A DNA stretch of 45,925 nucleotides from assembly GCF_000724545.1 (NCBI RefSeq), contig NZ_JHBV01000142.1, positions 1 to 45,925 of the forward strand. Reading direction: 5' to 3'. This document shows positions 28,225-37,902 of this stretch, piece by piece. The notes beneath the pieces are model-generated. The model was not told where the DNA came from. It saw nothing but the letters and a program-made list of their open reading frames with translations, and did not search any database. The translations under genes and the position numbers were made by a program. Within the stretch, counting starts at the first letter, position 1. Every line of letters begins with the position of its first letter. The stretch is from Aureispira sp. CCB-QB1. GTDB lineage: Bacteria; Bacteroidota; Bacteroidia; Chitinophagales; Saprospiraceae.

Positions 28225-29235
28225 TTAAGAGTAAAACATCTCTTCTCGTACTTTAAATTCTAACAAAATTTTTAGCTGATAAAAATCGCTGTCTAAGTTT
28301 ACTTTTCTCGCCAAATCCATAATATTATCAGAAATATACTTATCAACCCAGCCATACAAAATCTTATACAGATCTAAAAAAGAAACTCGACTCGTTTTTA
28401 TAAACTGTATTGGATGAGGGGCATCTATGATGCGATATCGTATCAAACTCTTGAAGACTTTTAAACGATATTCCAAAGCACCTTTAGTTTTCGTTTCTCG
28501 AATAATATTATACAAATCTAAGAAGCTAATCCCCAAATTTTGCATGGCAATATACGTCCAATAATCTGTCCCTGTTCCACCTCCCAAGCATTCCCAGTTT
28601 TCATCCCATAGCACCCTCCAAAAGAAATCTTTTCCTGTATCTCCACACAAAGAAAAAGCCAATACAATACCACCATTACAATCTGTAGAAACGATGCTAC
28701 TTCCCAGTTTATAAAAATGAGATAAGATGTCGTACTGGTCGCTCACCTTACAAACTAACGAAGGAGAAAATTCAGAAAAAAGACTTTTGCCATAACAACC
28801 TTCTATTTCTTTGTTTAACTCGCTTTGGTGGTTGCTACAATCTAAATGAATAAGACCGAGAACCGCATTTTGGTTCAAACTATGGTCATTTGAATTTAAA
28901 GCGTAGCGAAGCAAAACATCTCGACTTTCTTCCAAGCCAAGGTATCCTAAAATATGTAACACTTCCTCTGGATGACCTGATTTTAGCACCCCATTTTTGA
29001 AGGAGTGTTTCCACAGTTCTTTTGCATCAGACAATGTCCCAAAATCATATAATAAGGTTAGAATATACCCCACATGATTCGTTGTTGGGTTTTGATGGTA
29101 ATATTCCATTAAAGTGGAAACATCTTCTTGTGTTCCTAATCTGCGTATGGTGTATACATAACTAGATACTATTGCATAGGCAGGTGCATCTGTTTTTAAA
29201 TAGTTTATTAATAAATTTGTATTAGAATGTAGCAT
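28225..29235 (-). CDS. HEAT-like helical protein, unknown function
   Basis: A 336-aa soluble, mostly alpha-helical protein. The N-terminal 140 residues look like HEAT/ARM repeats (YVYTIRRLGTQEDVSTLMEYY; EVLHILGYLGLEESRDVLLRYAL). The C-terminal half contains FFWRVLWDENWECLGGGTG, a Trp-rich conserved stretch I recall from uncharacterised, possibly immunity-type proteins, but cannot name. It is a single gene downstream of pepD on the same strand. Confidence 0.6.
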   Translation of the reverse strand: MLHSNTNLLINYLKTDAPAYAIVSSYVYTIRRLGTQEDVSTLMEYYHQNPTTNHVGYILTLLYDFGTLSDAKELWKHSFKNGVLKSGHPEEVLHILGYLGLEESRDVLLRYALNSNDHSLNQNAVLGLIHLDCSNHQSELNKEIEGCYGKSLFSEFSPSLVCKVSDQYDILSHFYKLGSSIVSTDCNGGIVLAFSLCGDTGKDFFWRVLWDENWECLGGGTGTDYWTYIAMQNLGISFLDLYNIIRETKTKGALEYRLKVFKSLIRYRIIDAPHPIQFIKTSRVSFLDLYKILYGWVDKYISDNIMDLARKVNLDSDFYQLKILLEFKVREEMFYS

Positions 29236-29319
29236 TAATTTTATTATTGAGTTGCAATCTGAATTTTTAAAAATAAACCATTACAATTATTTCCAAATTG
29301 CAGCAAATAATAGTAATTC

Positions 29320-30777
29320 TTAAGAGGCTTCAGGTATTCTTTTTAAGGTTGCCAACAAATAATCCCAAAACTTTTGTACAGAGCTAATTTGTACTTTTTC
29401 ATCTGGTGAATGCGCCCCACGAATATTAGGGCCAAATGAAATCATTTCCATATCAGGATAATTCGTTCCCAAAATACCACATTCCAAACCAGCATGACAA
29501 GCGTATACATGTGGTGTTTCTTGATACATTTCTTGATACAAATTGCTCATAATTTTGATAATATCTGCATTGGGATTGGGTGCCCATCCTGGATAAGCTC
29601 CACTTAATGTTACCACTGCACCAATTAATTCAAACGTGTTCACAATTGCATCTGCTTCGTCTTGTTTCTCCGTATCTACCGAACCTCTCGTCAAGCAAAG
29701 TACTTGATACGCACCGTCTTTTAGCAATACACGAGCAAGATTATTAGAAGTTTGTACTAGATCTGAAATTTCTGGACTCATTCTATAAATTCCACAAGGG
29801 CAGGCATAAACGGCTGCTAAAAATTGTTTCTGAAATGTTTTAGAACATACAACACTAGGAACATCACAAGGTTCTAAGATAAGTTTTAGGTCAGGATCTG
29901 TTGCCTTATATTCATTTTCAAGAATTGCTTGCCATTTTTCTACAAAAGTAGACAAATGCTGACTATCAGTAGTTTCAACAGCAATGGCAGCAAAAGATTC
30001 TCGAGGGATAGCATTGCGCAAACTACCTCCGTCTATAGAAGCAATTCTTATGTTCGCAACCTTATTTAAATTATACAACAAACGATTCATCAATTTGTTC
30101 GCATTTCCTAAACCTCTGTGTATATCCATCCCCGAATGTCCTCCTGACAAGCCCTTAATTGCTAGCTTATAGCCTTTATAATTTTCAGGTGTTTTTTCTA
30201 CTTCATATGTCCCTTTAGCTGTTACATCCACTCCACCAGCACAGCCAATTGTCAACTCATCGTCGTCTTCTGTATCTAAATTCAACATAATTTTAGCATC
30301 CAACAAACCTCCAACTAAGCCCATTGCTCCTGTCATCCCTGTTTCTTCATCAATTGTAAACAATGCTTCTAGTGGTGGGTGTGCAATGTCTGTCGATTCT
30401 AGCAAAGCCATAATTGCAGCCACTCCAATACCATTATCAGCACCTAATGTTGTTCCGTCTGCTTTTACCCAATCACCATCTATCAACATCTTAATTCCCT
30501 CTTTATCAAAATCAAAATCCGTATCGGCATTTTTTTGATGTACCATATCTAAATGGCTTTGAAGGACAACAGTCGTTCGATTTTCCATTCCCTCCGTAGC
30601 TGGTTTCTTGATAATAACATTCCCTACTTCATCAACATGCGTTGGTAATCCCAAATCTTCCCCAAACTTTTTTGCAAAAGCAATGACACGTTCCTCTTTT
30701 TTAGAAGGACGAGGAACCGCATTTAAGTTTGCAAAATTTTTCCAAAGTGCCTTGGGCTGTAAATCTTGAATTTTCAT
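29320..30777 (-). CDS. pepD: Aminoacyl-histidine dipeptidase (peptidase M20C)
   Basis: A 485-aa cytosolic zinc dipeptidase that cleaves Xaa-His and other unspecific dipeptides. The di-zinc site motifs are in order: SHLDMVHQ, TLGADNGIGVA, DEETGMTGA, LDTEDDDELTIG and, near the C-terminus, CHAGLECG. Length matches E. coli PepD (485 aa). The start at 30777 (MKIQDLQPKALW) is the family N-terminus; an upstream in-frame ATG adds 26 unrelated residues. Confidence 0.95.
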   Translation of the reverse strand: MKIQDLQPKALWKNFANLNAVPRPSKKEERVIAFAKKFGEDLGLPTHVDEVGNVIIKKPATEGMENRTTVVLQSHLDMVHQKNADTDFDFDKEGIKMLIDGDWVKADGTTLGADNGIGVAAIMALLESTDIAHPPLEALFTIDEETGMTGAMGLVGGLLDAKIMLNLDTEDDDELTIGCAGGVDVTAKGTYEVEKTPENYKGYKLAIKGLSGGHSGMDIHRGLGNANKLMNRLLYNLNKVANIRIASIDGGSLRNAIPRESFAAIAVETTDSQHLSTFVEKWQAILENEYKATDPDLKLILEPCDVPSVVCSKTFQKQFLAAVYACPCGIYRMSPEISDLVQTSNNLARVLLKDGAYQVLCLTRGSVDTEKQDEADAIVNTFELIGAVVTLSGAYPGWAPNPNADIIKIMSNLYQEMYQETPHVYACHAGLECGILGTNYPDMEMISFGPNIRGAHSPDEKVQISSVQKFWDYLLATLKRIPEAS

Positions 30778-30965
30778 AATTTTGTTTTTAAGTGTATGTT
30801 TTTTAATTCTTTTTTTTCGGCAAAAACTAAGTAATCGCTCAGAAATAGCTACCAATTAGAAGTAACTAACTCATCAACCTTCATACTAAAAAAGTCTGAT
30901 AATCAACTGCGAAGCACTCATACTGTAAGCCAAAAAAAAACAACGGAGTATTATTAATAATATAC

Positions 30966-33167
30966 CTAACAAATTAACAATCCGTTTAAACTCAACTGCT
31001 CCCAAATATCTGAATTTATTAGCTCCTGCATTGTTCCCATTCCTGTTGCTTCAAAATTTTCTTTTATCTGTTTAAATGTCCAAGTAGACGTGTTATCGAT
31101 TTCTAGTGCTACCAACATTTCAGACAACCACTCTGCCATTTCTACGGATAGCTCCATCACCCAATCGTTCTGTTTGTTATGAAAATGCAATGCTGCCAGT
31201 TCCTCCACTCCGTCTTCTGTTTCCTCTTCAAAGAAAGAAAAAATAGGACGCCCGCCTAACCAAAATATCATAGCATTTGAACGAGGCATTTTTAAGGGTT
31301 GATCTAATGCCTTGTAAATATAGTCTGACACAATACTTGTAGCGGGAGTTTCAAAATCAAACCAATCAGCTAAATCAACATCAAAGGCATTGCCGTGCAT
31401 ATAATTAAACAAAGCCGTTTTTAATCCTTGCGAAAACAATTCGTGCTCTGCTCCTGTCAAGTCTTCATGATACAAATCATTATCCGCAAAGCCTCCAAAA
31501 TCTGGTCCCATCCGTGTCACCATATATTTATCGGGTACCAATCCAACTGGACTGTGTGCGGTCATTGCAAATCGGTGCCAAAAACCAGATTGTACCACAC
31601 CTTGCTCAAACAATTGGCGAACCATTTCCAAAGCATCGATTGTTTCTTGCTCTGTTTGGGTCGGAAATCCATACATCAAGTAGGCGTGTACCATAATCCC
31701 TGCCTGTGTAAAAGCATCACAAACACGAGCTACTTGTGCAACTGTTACCCCTTTTTCCATCAATGCCAATAAGCGATCAGAGGCGACTTCTAACCCTCCT
31801 GATACAGCAATACATCCCGATGCTTTTAACAACTGGCACAAATCGTAGGTAAAACTCTTCTCAAAACGAATGTTCGTCCACCAAACAACCGTCAACTTTC
31901 TTCTAATAATTTCTAGAGCTAAGTCTCGCATCAAGGCAGGAGGAGCCGCTTCGTCTACAAAATGAAAGCCATTTTGCCCTGTTTGCTCTATAATAGTTTC
32001 AATTCGATCACAAAGGATAGTCGCATTAACAGGCTCGTAACGTTGAATGTAATCTAAAGAAATATCGCAAAAGGAGCACTTCCCCCAATAACAACCATGA
32101 GCCAATGTCAATTTATTCCAACGACCATCACTCCACAAACGATGCATTGGATTGACAATTTCTATAACCGATAAATACTCATCCAACAGCAAGTCACTAT
32201 AATCTGGAGTGCCAACTTCTCGCTGAGCAACATCTTTCTCTATGGCATTATTATAATAAGAAACAACACCTCCTACCCTAGCAAAAACACGTTTAAGTTC
32301 ACTAGCAGGACGCTGACCATCCAAGTGTTCTAATAAAAACAACAAGGGAGCCTCTCCATCATCTAAAGACACATAATCCAAGTAGTCAAACAAACGCTCA
32401 TCTGACAAAGAACGCAATTCGGTGTTGGCATATCCTCCTCCTAAAACTACGGTAATATTAGGGTGATTCGCTTTTAAATACTGACCACATTTTAGTGCTG
32501 CAAAAAGATTTCCAGGAAAAGGTACCGACAAACAAACGACAGAAGGGTTGTAATCTTCTATCTTATGCTCTAGCAATTGAATTAAAATATCTGAAATAAG
32601 GCTATTTTCCTCTTGCAGTGCTTCGTGCAACGGGTCAAAATGAGTTGCCGTTCGTCCCAAACGCTCTGCATAGCGGCTAAATCCAAAGTAAGGATCAATG
32701 CACTCTTTGATTAAATCTCCTATATCTTCTAAGTATAAGGTCGCAAAATGACGTGCTTTATCTTGTATCCCCATTGTTCCAAATGCCCATTCTAAGTCAT
32801 TTAAACTTTGAAAGCGACTGGCTTCTGGCAAGAAGGTTCGGCTACAAATATGATGTGCTAAGGTAGGGTTTTGATGTTGCAAAAACGCAACAGTTGGGGC
32901 AATAGTCTCTATATAACTTTCTTGTAAGTGGACAATACGTTGACCATTGGCCGATAAATCTGCCCACTCAAAGTTTTCTTCTATAATTTCAAAAATTGTG
33001 GTTAGACCTTGAGGCGTAAATAGCTGTAATATAGTCTCTATTCCCAAATCGGCTTGATTGGAAACAATGTTTTGGGTGTTTAAGAATCCTTTTAAATAGG
33101 CCGTTGCTGGATAGGGCGTATTTAACTGTGTAAAAGGTGGTGTTATGAGTAGTACTTTTGTCTTCAA
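30966..33167 (-). CDS. B12-binding-domain radical SAM protein
   Basis: 733 aa. An N-terminal cobalamin-binding-type fold (VLLITPPFTQLNTPYPATAYLKGFL; VVCLSVPFPGN; VVLGGGYANTE) precedes a radical SAM core. The iron-sulfur motif reads GCYWGKCSFCD, i.e. C-x4-C-x2-C, one residue longer than the canonical C-x3-C-x2-C. Downstream are GGLEVASDRLLALMEKGV and AYLMYGFPTQTEQE, typical of HpnJ/BchE-like relatives. The C-terminal 150 residues are family-specific. The reaction is unknown; methylation or cyclisation of a small molecule or lipid is possible. It is upstream of pepD on the same strand, separated by 188 nt. Confidence 0.85.
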   Translation of the reverse strand: MKTKVLLITPPFTQLNTPYPATAYLKGFLNTQNIVSNQADLGIETILQLFTPQGLTTIFEIIEENFEWADLSANGQRIVHLQESYIETIAPTVAFLQHQNPTLAHHICSRTFLPEASRFQSLNDLEWAFGTMGIQDKARHFATLYLEDIGDLIKECIDPYFGFSRYAERLGRTATHFDPLHEALQEENSLISDILIQLLEHKIEDYNPSVVCLSVPFPGNLFAALKCGQYLKANHPNITVVLGGGYANTELRSLSDERLFDYLDYVSLDDGEAPLLFLLEHLDGQRPASELKRVFARVGGVVSYYNNAIEKDVAQREVGTPDYSDLLLDEYLSVIEIVNPMHRLWSDGRWNKLTLAHGCYWGKCSFCDISLDYIQRYEPVNATILCDRIETIIEQTGQNGFHFVDEAAPPALMRDLALEIIRRKLTVVWWTNIRFEKSFTYDLCQLLKASGCIAVSGGLEVASDRLLALMEKGVTVAQVARVCDAFTQAGIMVHAYLMYGFPTQTEQETIDALEMVRQLFEQGVVQSGFWHRFAMTAHSPVGLVPDKYMVTRMGPDFGGFADNDLYHEDLTGAEHELFSQGLKTALFNYMHGNAFDVDLADWFDFETPATSIVSDYIYKALDQPLKMPRSNAMIFWLGGRPIFSFFEEETEDGVEELAALHFHNKQNDWVMELSVEMAEWLSEMLVALEIDNTSTWTFKQIKENFEATGMGTMQELINSDIWEQLSLNGLLIC

Positions 33168-33377
33168 GGTGCAATGTTTTTTTGCAAAAGTAATACTTTT
33201 TTAGTCAGACTATTGGACATTATTCAAGTTAATTTCTAAGCACTGTCTATAAAAGTAAAACTAAGTACTCCATTAGTAATTTATCAAAAGATGGAATTGA
33301 AAATATCCTAAAAACAAGTTATCTTATCGATCTTTTCGCACCTTATTTTACTAGACAATATCTAAGGACGTTTTGTT

Positions 33378-33956
33378 ATGATTGATTTACTTTATCAAAA
33401 TATCAGAAGAAGTGTTGCTATTTCTCAACAAGAAGTAGAACAATTTGAACAGCTATTGCAACCCAAAACTTTAGCCAAGAATGATTTTTTTGTTCAAGAA
33501 GGAGATACTGCCAAGTATTTAGCTTTTGTGCTTTCTGGTGGTTTGTATTCTTATAGTATCGATGATAAAGGAGAAAAACACGTCCTACAAATTGCCTTAA
33601 AAGAACACTGGATAACCGATCCTTATAGCTTTTTTTCTCAACAAGGCGCTTTGCATACTGTTCAGGCGTTATTTGAAACAAATGTATTGTTAATCAGCAA
33701 AGAAAATCACGACAAAGCTTGTAATCAATTCCCTCATATCGAACGTTTCTTTCGCTTATTGGTACAGAATGCTTATGTTCATTTGTTACAACGAGTGGCG
33801 CAAATTAATAGAGATACTGCCGAGGAACGGTATCTAAAACTAATTCAAACACACCCAAACCTTATTCAACAAGTGCCTCAGTATTATATTGCCTCTTATT
33901 TGGGAATTAAGCCACAGTCTTTGAGTAGAATTCGTAAAAACTTATTAAAAGAATAA
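33378..33956 (+). CDS. Crp/Fnr-family transcriptional regulator
   Basis: 192 aa. An N-terminal cyclic-nucleotide-binding fold (FFVQEGDTAKYLAFVLSGGLYSY; KEHWITDPYSFFSQ) is followed by a C-terminal winged HTH (QYYIASYLGIKPQSLSRIRKNLL), the usual Bacteroidota Crp-like layout. The effector-binding RxS region of true Crp is not obvious, so the ligand is unclear. It starts a two-gene unit with the small gene at 33960. Confidence 0.9.
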   Translation: MIDLLYQNIRRSVAISQQEVEQFEQLLQPKTLAKNDFFVQEGDTAKYLAFVLSGGLYSYSIDDKGEKHVLQIALKEHWITDPYSFFSQQGALHTVQALFETNVLLISKENHDKACNQFPHIERFFRLLVQNAYVHLLQRVAQINRDTAEERYLKLIQTHPNLIQQVPQYYIASYLGIKPQSLSRIRKNLLKE

Positions 33957-33959
33957 ACC

Positions 33960-34136
33960 ATGATGGAAGAAAATTTGGAAACACAAATGGCTGCCGTACA
34001 ACAAGCACTTCAAATTGCGATGGAATACCAACTTGAAGTAGAAGTGGTCACATGGGCGTTGAAGGCAATGCAAGAAAACAATACCATAACGATAACAGAA
34101 GCCTTAACTATTGGGGTGAATGAGTGGGTAAAGTGA
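33960..34136 (+). CDS. Small acidic protein, unknown function
   Basis: A 58-aa frame (MMEENLETQMAAVQQALQIA...) begins three bases after the Crp-like regulator stop, so it is translationally coupled. It is Gln/Glu-rich and helical, with ITEALTIGVNEWVK at the end. The regular codon use and tight spacing support a real gene, perhaps an accessory of the regulator. Confidence 0.6.
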   Translation: MMEENLETQMAAVQQALQIAMEYQLEVEVVTWALKAMQENNTITITEALTIGVNEWVK

Positions 34137-34352
34137 CAACCATTTCAATCGCTACTAAAAAAGTAGGTATTCCTTTAGAGCGAATTTTTAAGTAAATTTA
34201 CGTTTGTTAACATAGGTGAATGCATAGAAATTTGAGATCGTGTTTCTTTGTGGTATTAAATACAACAGCTCATCAACAAGCTTTAGGATTTTTTTGTAAA
34301 AAATCAAAAGCAACGAGCTACTAAAGATTAAAAACACGTAAAATAAACAATC

Positions 34353-34937
34353 ATGAAAAATGCAATCAATCTAGTTCTTTTCCTTGTTCTAAGCTTTTCT
34401 ATCCAAGCACAAACTACTTGGAAAGTCGATCCTAGCCATTCCAAATTAGGTTTTTCTGTTAGTCATTTAACTATTTCAGAAGTAGATGGAGAATTCACAA
34501 AATTTGACGGTACCTTAAAAAGCTCTAAAGAAGATTTTTTGGATGCCCAAATTAGTTTTTCAGCCAATGTAAGTAGTATTAATACAGGCAATACATCAAG
34601 AGATCAACATCTGAATGCAGAAGATTTTTTCTATGCTGAAAAGCATCCTAAAATAACGTTTGAAAGTACTTCTTTTAAGAAAAAAGGAAATGGGAAATAT
34701 GAACTAAAAGGAAAATTAACCATGCGTGGTGTCACCAAAGACGTTACTTTTGAGGTGAAACATGGGGGTGTTATCAAAGATGCTTATGGCAACACAAGAG
34801 CTGGTTTTTCTGCCAAAGCGACCGTTAATAGAATCCAATATGGAGTTGCTTGGAATGCCAAAACAGAGCATGGTGGCTGGACTGTTGGAGAAGAAGTGGA
34901 GTTAAACATAAAGGTAGAATTCATCCAACAAAAATAG
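34353..34937 (+). CDS. YceI-family periplasmic protein
   Basis: A 194-aa secreted lipocalin-like protein with a signal peptide (LVLFLVLSFSIQAQ). Family motifs are TWKVDPSHSKLGFSVSHL, FDGTLKSS, SINTGNTSRDQHLNAEDFF, KHPKITFESTSF and LTMRGVTKDVTFEV. YceI proteins bind isoprenoid or amide lipids in the periplasm. The 34137-34352 gap upstream holds only a 20-codon frame of doubtful value. Confidence 0.95.
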   Translation: MKNAINLVLFLVLSFSIQAQTTWKVDPSHSKLGFSVSHLTISEVDGEFTKFDGTLKSSKEDFLDAQISFSANVSSINTGNTSRDQHLNAEDFFYAEKHPKITFESTSFKKKGNGKYELKGKLTMRGVTKDVTFEVKHGGVIKDAYGNTRAGFSAKATVNRIQYGVAWNAKTEHGGWTVGEEVELNIKVEFIQQK

Positions 34938-34961
34938 GAACTAACGAGATACTTTTGTTTT

Positions 34962-34991
34962 AAAAGGCTGCCTTTTTAGGTAGCCTTTTTT
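34962..34991 (+). terminator. Rho-independent terminator
   Basis: AAAAGGCTGCC pairs with GGTAGCCTTTT (one G-U) around a short T-rich loop, and a T-run follows. It lies just after the yceI-like gene. Confidence 0.85.
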
Positions 34992-35111
34992 TATGGTTAA
35001 AATGGCAGCAAACCAATACATTTAGCTATTTTACAAACACATATAAACACACAAAAAACAAACACGATTCACTAACTTATCTTTTTTTTATCACAAATCT
35101 TTTTTTTTACA

Positions 35112-35142
35112 TTGTTTCATTTATAAGGAACTTTTATATTTG
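35112..35142 (+). promoter_or_regulatory. Consensus Bacteroidota promoter
   Basis: TTG (35112-35114) is followed after 20 nt by TATATTTG (35135-35142), matching the -33 TTG / -7 TAnnTTTG consensus at the right spacing. It lies 68 nt before the next start codon. Confidence 0.7.
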
Positions 35143-35210
35143 AACTTGCAAACATTTTAAATAAAATAGCAAACAAGAACCAATTTCCCACAAAATTTTT
35201 ATCCATCAAC

Positions 35211-35894
35211 ATGAGATATTTAATTCTAATTTTCACCCTATCATTCTATACAAGCATAATACCTGCTCAACCTACCCTTTTAGCTTCTGTTGAGTATGTA
35301 GAAATAAACAACGCTACAACAGCTCCCCCTGTCGAAAAAAGAAAAGCCAAAAAGAAAAAAAAGCAACAAGTCAAAAAACGATTCAAAAAGCCAAACAAAA
35401 CGAAAAAAAATCCCAATCGAGATTGGATTAAAGTTGGTTTATTGTTTAATCTAATTGCTACTTCTAGTACATTGACTTTCTTTTTAATTCTAGCTTTAGT
35501 GCTCACAGGAATAGAAAAAGCTATTGCTTTATTTAGTATGTTGATTGCCTTGGGATGTTTCTTAGTATTTTTGATAATATTCCTTATCTATATGCTTACC
35601 GAGAAAAAAAGATTGGCAAAAAAAACCGTTATAAAAAAATCTGAAGCAGCTTTAAAAGCTGAAGTGCCTTATCTGAGTGAGGAAAAAGTAAATCGTTATT
35701 TGGAACTCAATAATGAATTGACTGCTATAAAGATACAAAGAAGTAATCTTCTTCGAACTCAAAAAGAAAGAGGTCGTATTGCTACAAAATTAGAAATTCG
35801 AGAATTAGATGTTCAAATAAAACGTATCCAAGCACAAATTTCAGAATTGCGTAGACAAAACAAAACAATAAAAGTTCGCAGAGAAAGAAGCTAA
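35211..35894 (+). CDS. Membrane protein with basic linker and C-terminal coiled coil
   Basis: 227 aa. A signal peptide (YLILIFTLSFYTSIIPAQ) precedes a very Lys-rich linker (about 44-70), two hydrophobic spans (about 74-125), and a helical, charged tail with coiled-coil character (LNNELTAIKIQRSNLLRTQ; IRELDVQIKRIQAQISELRR). No family recognised. It is convergent with the WYL gene, 12 nt apart. Confidence 0.7.
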   Translation: MRYLILIFTLSFYTSIIPAQPTLLASVEYVEINNATTAPPVEKRKAKKKKKQQVKKRFKKPNKTKKNPNRDWIKVGLLFNLIATSSTLTFFLILALVLTGIEKAIALFSMLIALGCFLVFLIIFLIYMLTEKKRLAKKTVIKKSEAALKAEVPYLSEEKVNRYLELNNELTAIKIQRSNLLRTQKERGRIATKLEIRELDVQIKRIQAQISELRRQNKTIKVRRERS

Positions 35895-35906
35895 CAAAGA
35901 AGGCTA

Positions 35907-37601
35907 TCAAAACTTCATTTGTTCCGTCCATTGCAACTCTTTGGGCAAGTGCTTTGAGCTAAATTCTAAATGTAAGACTCGACGTCGTTTGGGAGCCGAA
36001 GCTATTGAAAAACGCGTCAACAACAAAGCACTTGTTACCAAGGCTGTTCCACTATACAAATCTAAGGTATAAGGGTTGCTGTTGTTGCTCAACAAATCAA
36101 TCTCTTCTTTTGTGAACCGTTTCTTATGAGAACCTGCCAAAACCAGTTGCTGTGCATTGTCTTCCTTAACATCATCCAAATGAATCCGCACACAAAACAC
36201 ACGACCAACCCAATCATCAGAAATGGTCTTTGAGACATCAATGGACTTTGACAAAGTATCAATACTTAAATTGTTCATTTGATGCCACGCTTGATGCGGT
36301 AATTGGTTAGGTGCTTTGCTAAAGAAAGTGGCTTTTACCAAGAAAGCATTGGGGTCTATGTGCTTGATTAACCGAGTTAGATTTCGATTCATAATCACCT
36401 TAATTAAAGTGGGGTGCTCTAGAAGCAATTGCCGAAAAACGCCGCTTCCATTTTTTAAATCTTCTCCTATTTTTTTATGCAGTAAACTCCCCAATTGCTT
36501 AATTTCTCGTTGGCTATACAAATGATTTAAAACAGCGTATCCTTTGTGTTTTAATTTTTGCCCTGCTGCTCGCAAACCACGCTCTGTAATTTCTGTATTA
36601 TACAGATCAATATTGGCATTGATGCGCTCTTTTATTTTTCGTCGCAACTTTTCGGGAGCTAAAACTTTTACACCTTCTCCAAAACCTAGAATAGCTTTTT
36701 CTAGTTCAAAATTATGCTGCACTTGTAATGCAATCGTAATTCCATAGTGGTCTTTTTCTATCAATTCTTGAGAATGATGCAAGGGCTTTGTCAACACATA
36801 AGGAGCATGCTGATAATTAACATACAAAAGCACTTCCTCTACTTTGGCCGTCGGGCTAACAGAAACCCCAATTGCATTTTTAAAATAAATTTCTGCATCA
36901 AACCCTTCTTCCTCCTTAAACCACAATTCACTTGGTTCAATCCCCTCTATTCTATCCAAAGCCAAATTCATAATTCCTACTGTTCCTTCTCTAACACCGA
37001 TCAAAAACCAACGATTTCTAAACTCTTTTAGCAAATAAGGATGGAACTCAAACCGATTTGCTTTTCTAGCTTTAAACGATTGATACGTTATTTTGAGCAC
37101 TTGTTTTTTGATAATAGCTTGATACAAGGTATCCAAATACTCCAAACCTTTTAGGTTGTCATTTTTTTCAAAATCAATAACAGGTTTGGTCGCTGTTTTT
37201 TGAGAATAGATGTGGTCTTCTAGCTTCTGAACCATACCATCCAACTCTTTAAAATGAGAGAACCCTTTGAATTGCTTCATAAATGCCACGGCATCTGTCA
37301 GCATACTTAAATCTTGATCTGTTAACGGAATGTTGGTGATACTATAAGTGGGTTCTTCATAGGTGTAATAACGCTTATCAACAACAATAATAGGAGCATT
37401 ATACCCTAGTTTGTCGCTGCGCATTATTTGAATATCTCCTTGAACAGTTCTCTTACTAACCCCTTTGTCAATTCCTTCGTATTCGTACAAAGCATCCGAG
37501 CAAGCCTCTATCAAATCATCCAATGTCCACTTTCTATAGCGATTTTGGAGGCATTTATCAATTGTTTTATAACGAATAAGCGCATTTCTGTTAACTGGCA
37601 T
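35907..37601 (-). CDS. WYL-domain regulator fused to a degenerate PhyH-type dioxygenase domain
   Basis: 564 aa. Residues 1-75 form a DeoR/winged-HTH-like DNA-binding part (LIEACSDALYEYEGIDKGVSKRTVQGDI). Residues 150-225 are the WYL domain (KITYQSFKARKANRFEFHPY, RWFLIGVREG), followed by a WYL C-terminal extension to about 335. Residues 345-555 resemble phytanoyl-CoA dioxygenases: HKGYAVLNHLYSQREI, AWHQMNN, VRIHLDDVKEDNAQQLVLAGSHK and RRRVLHLEFSS. The Fe ligands are lost: HxD reads H440-Q-M442, and the distal His is T529. This half is therefore probably a ligand-sensing pseudoenzyme. The gene is divergent from the ankyrin/RNA operon and is its likely regulator. Confidence 0.85.
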   Translation of the reverse strand: MPVNRNALIRYKTIDKCLQNRYRKWTLDDLIEACSDALYEYEGIDKGVSKRTVQGDIQIMRSDKLGYNAPIIVVDKRYYTYEEPTYSITNIPLTDQDLSMLTDAVAFMKQFKGFSHFKELDGMVQKLEDHIYSQKTATKPVIDFEKNDNLKGLEYLDTLYQAIIKKQVLKITYQSFKARKANRFEFHPYLLKEFRNRWFLIGVREGTVGIMNLALDRIEGIEPSELWFKEEEGFDAEIYFKNAIGVSVSPTAKVEEVLLYVNYQHAPYVLTKPLHHSQELIEKDHYGITIALQVQHNFELEKAILGFGEGVKVLAPEKLRRKIKERINANIDLYNTEITERGLRAAGQKLKHKGYAVLNHLYSQREIKQLGSLLHKKIGEDLKNGSGVFRQLLLEHPTLIKVIMNRNLTRLIKHIDPNAFLVKATFFSKAPNQLPHQAWHQMNNLSIDTLSKSIDVSKTISDDWVGRVFCVRIHLDDVKEDNAQQLVLAGSHKKRFTKEEIDLLSNNSNPYTLDLYSGTALVTSALLLTRFSIASAPKRRRVLHLEFSSKHLPKELQWTEQMKF

Positions 37602-37732
37602 TGGGAATATTTTAATAAAATAGTGCTAAAAAAACATACTCCACACAAAAAACAAAAAAAACACAAAGCACTAACTAACAATAATTTACAACAAAAAAAA
37701 CAAAGAATATATTTTTTACTACTAAAAATTAA

Positions 37733-37872
37733 TACTCCGTTGATTTTTTAGTTTTTCTATAAAAAACATAAAAAAGCATCTTGTATCAGTTTGATTATCA
37801 GCCTTTTACTACAAAAGTCAATAGAAATACATCTTACTGATAATCAAACTGATACGATTTTTCAACGGAGTA
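37733..37872. repeat. Long nested inverted repeat (AATACTCCGTTG family, full copy)
   Basis: The outer arms TACTCCGTTG (37733-37742) and CAACGGAGTA (37863-37872) are perfectly complementary. Inside, GTATCAGTTTGATTATCAG (37783-37801) and its exact 19-nt complement (37837-37855) enclose a 35-nt centre. Related termini occur at 38554-38577, at 41393-41437 and, as a half, at 30941-30950. It lies in the divergent WYL/ankyrin promoter region; it could be a mobile palindromic element, a regulatory RNA hairpin, or an operator. Confidence 0.75.
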
Positions 37873-37902
37873 ATGAAAAATAAAAATAGACAAAATTATT
37901 AA

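Noticed and set aside
34133-34195. 20-codon GTG frame overlapping the end of the 58-aa gene
   Set aside because: Too short to support and no known motif.
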